Shown: positions 6,329 to 8,140 of the stretch, piece after piece
How the letters are laid out: each line of letters starts with the position of its first letter
How positions within the stretch are numbered: the stretch's first letter is position 1
Notes under the pieces: model-generated
Told to the model about the DNA's origin: nothing
Database searches by the model: none
The model's input: the letters and a program-made list of their open reading frames with translations, nothing else
Translations under genes and position numbers: made by a program
NCBI GenBank assembly: GCA_903919105.1
Contig: CAIXGT010000243.1
Location: 1-8,140, forward strand
Length of the DNA: 8,140 nucleotides
Reading direction: 5' to 3'
From: an uncultured Spartobacteria bacterium
GTDB lineage: Bacteria > Verrucomicrobiota > Verrucomicrobiae > Chthoniobacterales > UBA6821

Positions 6329-8032
6329 ATGCAACGCCGCTGGATCCTTCCGACCATTCCCGATGCGATCCTGACGCATCGCCTGGCGGTGGAACTCGGG
6401 ATTCCCGATGTGGTGGCAACCCTCCTGAGCGCCAGAGGATTCTCAACTCCCGATGAAGCCACACTCTTCCTGGATCCGAGACTTGCCAGCCTGCGTCCAC
6501 CCGAGGAAATCCCGGGCATTACCGAGGCTGTTGCCCGCTTGGTCGAAGCGATCCAATCCAAAGAACGGATTACCCTCTACGGAGACTACGATGTCGATGG
6601 GGTCTCCTCATTGACCATTCTCTGCCGCTACCTTCGCGCCGCAGGAGGAAGCGTGGAATGCTTTATTCCTGACCGCTCTGCCGAGGGATATGGACTCAGC
6701 ACGGCAGGCGTCGCGCGCTGCCTCCGGGAAACAATCCCTAGCCTTGTTGTGGCGGTCGATTGCGGAACCAACTCTCGCACCGAGGCGGAACAGCTCCGTA
6801 AAGCAGGCTGCGAACTCGTCGTGCTCGACCATCACGAGCCCGATCCAGAAACCGTAGGTCCATTCTCCGCCGCTCTAGTGAATCCCAAATTAGGAAACGA
6901 TTTTCACTATCTCTGCAGCGCTGGGATCGTTTTTAAACTCTGCCATGCCATGCAGAAAGCATCTCCGGTGGAAGGACTCGACCTTCGCGACTTCCTCGAT
7001 CTTGTGGCCGTGGGGACCGTCGCCGACATCGTCCCCTTGACGGGCGAAAACCGGATCTTCGTGAAGGCTGGCCTCCTCCAACTGGCTCGCTCTCGCTGGG
7101 CAGGCCTTCATGCCTTGCTCCATGTTTCGGGTGCTGTCGCGCCCTATGATCCCTCGGATATCGGATTCAAACTGGGACCCCGGATCAATGCAGCAGGCCG
7201 CCTCGGAAGCGCCACCGAGGCTCTCCGCCTTCTACTCACCGACGATGCGAATGAGGCGACGAGAATCGCTTCCGGATTGGAATATCAGAACAGGCAGCGC
7301 CAGACCGTCGAGAGGGATGTCACCCTTCAGGCTGAGGAGTGGGTTGCAGCACACTTTGATCCGAACCGCCATGCGACCATCGTGGCAGGAATGAAGGACT
7401 GGCATCAAGGAGTGGTCGGCATCGTCGCCTCGCGTATTTCCCGTCGCTGGCATCGACCAACACTGATTATCGGGTTTGACGACACCGGTTCCGGCAAGGG
7501 AAGCGGACGTAGCATCGAAGGACTGCCTCTCGTCGAGGCCCTCGGCCGATGCTCTGAACTGCTGGATGCCTATGGAGGCCATGATATGGCAGCCGGTCTG
7601 AGTCTTAAAGAATCGCGGTTAGAAGAATTGAGAAATCGCTTCGAGATTGCGACAAGGGAGATCATCTGCGAAGAGGATCTGATCCCTAGGCTCCGTCTGG
7701 ATGCCGAACTAGACCTAGGGCTTGCTGATGAGGACTGGCTCGAGACACAGGACCGACTTGCCCCCTTCGGCACATCGAACGCTCAACCCCTGCTGTTTTC
7801 CCGAGGAGTCACACCCTCCTCGACTCCCCGTGTCCTCAAAGAGAAGCACCTGAGACTGGAACTCAGCAGCAGTGGAAAAAAACGGGCTGCCATTTGGTTC
7901 AATGCCTCATTGAACGAGCTGCCCCGGCCCCCTTGGGATGTAGCCTACACCGTCAACCGCAACACATGGCAGGGACGCGATGAGGCGCAGGTGCAGATCG
8001 TGGCCATCAGGAGCGCCTCGGATAACGCATAA
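6329..8032 (+). CDS. recJ: Single-stranded-DNA-specific 5'-3' exonuclease RecJ
   Basis: This 567-aa cytoplasmic nuclease acts in RecF-pathway recombination, mismatch repair and base excision repair. Length is normal (E. coli RecJ is 577 aa). The DHH phosphoesterase motifs are all present: D86-Y-D-V-D-G91, V143-D-C-G-T at 143-147, D167-H-H169 and G229-T-V-A-D-I-V at 229-235. These hold the metal-binding aspartates and histidines. The DHHA1 half shows D357-W-H-Q-G-V-V-G-I-V at 357-366, G391-S-G-R-S395 and G416-G-H418. The C-terminal OB-fold region begins around L477-A-P-F-G-T. The frame stays open upstream to 6140, inside the outer-membrane gene. I chose the ATG at 6329 because the next residues (M-Q-R-R-W-I-L-P) look like a RecJ N-terminus and the earlier stretch is the shadow of another gene. 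It lies 76 bp after the outer-membrane gene. A weak -35-like TTGAAA (6249-6254) with TATTTC (6273-6278) is the only promoter-like pair seen. No Shine-Dalgarno is evident. Confidence 0.95.
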   Translation: MQRRWILPTIPDAILTHRLAVELGIPDVVATLLSARGFSTPDEATLFLDPRLASLRPPEEIPGITEAVARLVEAIQSKERITLYGDYDVDGVSSLTILCRYLRAAGGSVECFIPDRSAEGYGLSTAGVARCLRETIPSLVVAVDCGTNSRTEAEQLRKAGCELVVLDHHEPDPETVGPFSAALVNPKLGNDFHYLCSAGIVFKLCHAMQKASPVEGLDLRDFLDLVAVGTVADIVPLTGENRIFVKAGLLQLARSRWAGLHALLHVSGAVAPYDPSDIGFKLGPRINAAGRLGSATEALRLLLTDDANEATRIASGLEYQNRQRQTVERDVTLQAEEWVAAHFDPNRHATIVAGMKDWHQGVVGIVASRISRRWHRPTLIIGFDDTGSGKGSGRSIEGLPLVEALGRCSELLDAYGGHDMAAGLSLKESRLEELRNRFEIATREIICEEDLIPRLRLDAELDLGLADEDWLETQDRLAPFGTSNAQPLLFSRGVTPSSTPRVLKEKHLRLELSSSGKKRAAIWFNASLNELPRPPWDVAYTVNRNTWQGRDEAQVQIVAIRSASDNA

Positions 8033-8068
8033 ACGTCGATTCTCAAATCCACAGAATAAAAATAATTT

Positions 8069-8136
8069 GGAACTCAGGAAATCAAGAATAGTAACAGCTT
8101 TTACCAAACTTTATTTCCACTCCTTTCCTGAATTCC
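8069..8136. repeat. Imperfect 13-bp inverted repeat in AT-rich DNA downstream of recJ
   Basis: The arms GGAACTCAGGAAA (8069-8081) and TTTCCTGAATTCC (8124-8136) are complementary at 12 of 13 positions and are separated by 42 bp of AT-rich DNA. A shorter nested pairing exists inside, GGAAAT at 8077-8082 with ATTTCC at 8113-8118, and GTAA/TTAC at 8091-8104. No T-run follows the right arm within the window, so it is not a standard intrinsic terminator. It could be a weak transcript end structure, an operator for the next gene, or chance in low-complexity sequence. The rest of the 108 bp after recJ shows no gene. Confidence 0.5.
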
Positions 8137-8140
8137 TAAG

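Overview
The window shows seven complete protein-coding genes and probably the first codons of an eighth, packed on two divergent strands. The organism is a Gram-negative (diderm) bacterium. A TolC-type outer-membrane factor, a periplasmic adaptor, a lipobox-bearing small lipoprotein and a PqiA-family protein would make little sense without an outer membrane. Base composition is moderately GC-rich in the genes. Almost none of the starts is preceded by a clear Shine-Dalgarno sequence. The lineage cannot be fixed from this sequence; Verrucomicrobiota or a neighbouring phylum is only a guess.

Left arm (minus strand, read from about 4665 down to 1): a tight series ytcA-like lipoprotein, mdtN-like adaptor, mdtO-like FUSC transporter, rpiB, a small pore-loop ion-channel protein, a single-domain PqiA-like protein, and the start of another gene cut by the window edge. 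Three or four junctions are ATGA/TTGA-type 4-bp overlaps and the other gaps are 33 to about 50 bp. The set therefore looks like one operon or two abutting ones.

Right arm (plus strand): a TolC-family outer-membrane factor begins about 66 to 90 bp from ytcA and is transcribed divergently. It is followed by recJ, the single-strand 5'-3' exonuclease. The last 108 bp are AT-rich and non-coding and carry an imperfect inverted repeat.

How it fits together: YtcA, MdtN, MdtO and the outer-membrane factor form a tripartite efflux system of the FUSC/aromatic-acid-exporter type, related to the E. coli ytcA-mdtN-mdtO-mdtP cluster. Three things set this version apart. The outer-membrane gene lies on the opposite strand. 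The FUSC protein stops after its second membrane block and lacks the C-terminal cytoplasmic domain of E. coli MdtO. The outer-membrane factor has an ordinary signal peptide rather than a lipobox. RpiB (pentose phosphate metabolism), the channel and the PqiA protein (envelope/lipid transport) follow in the same direction with no obvious shared pathway. I see no RNA genes, CRISPR arrays, insertion sequences or clear signs of recent transfer, and no wholly undescribed system.
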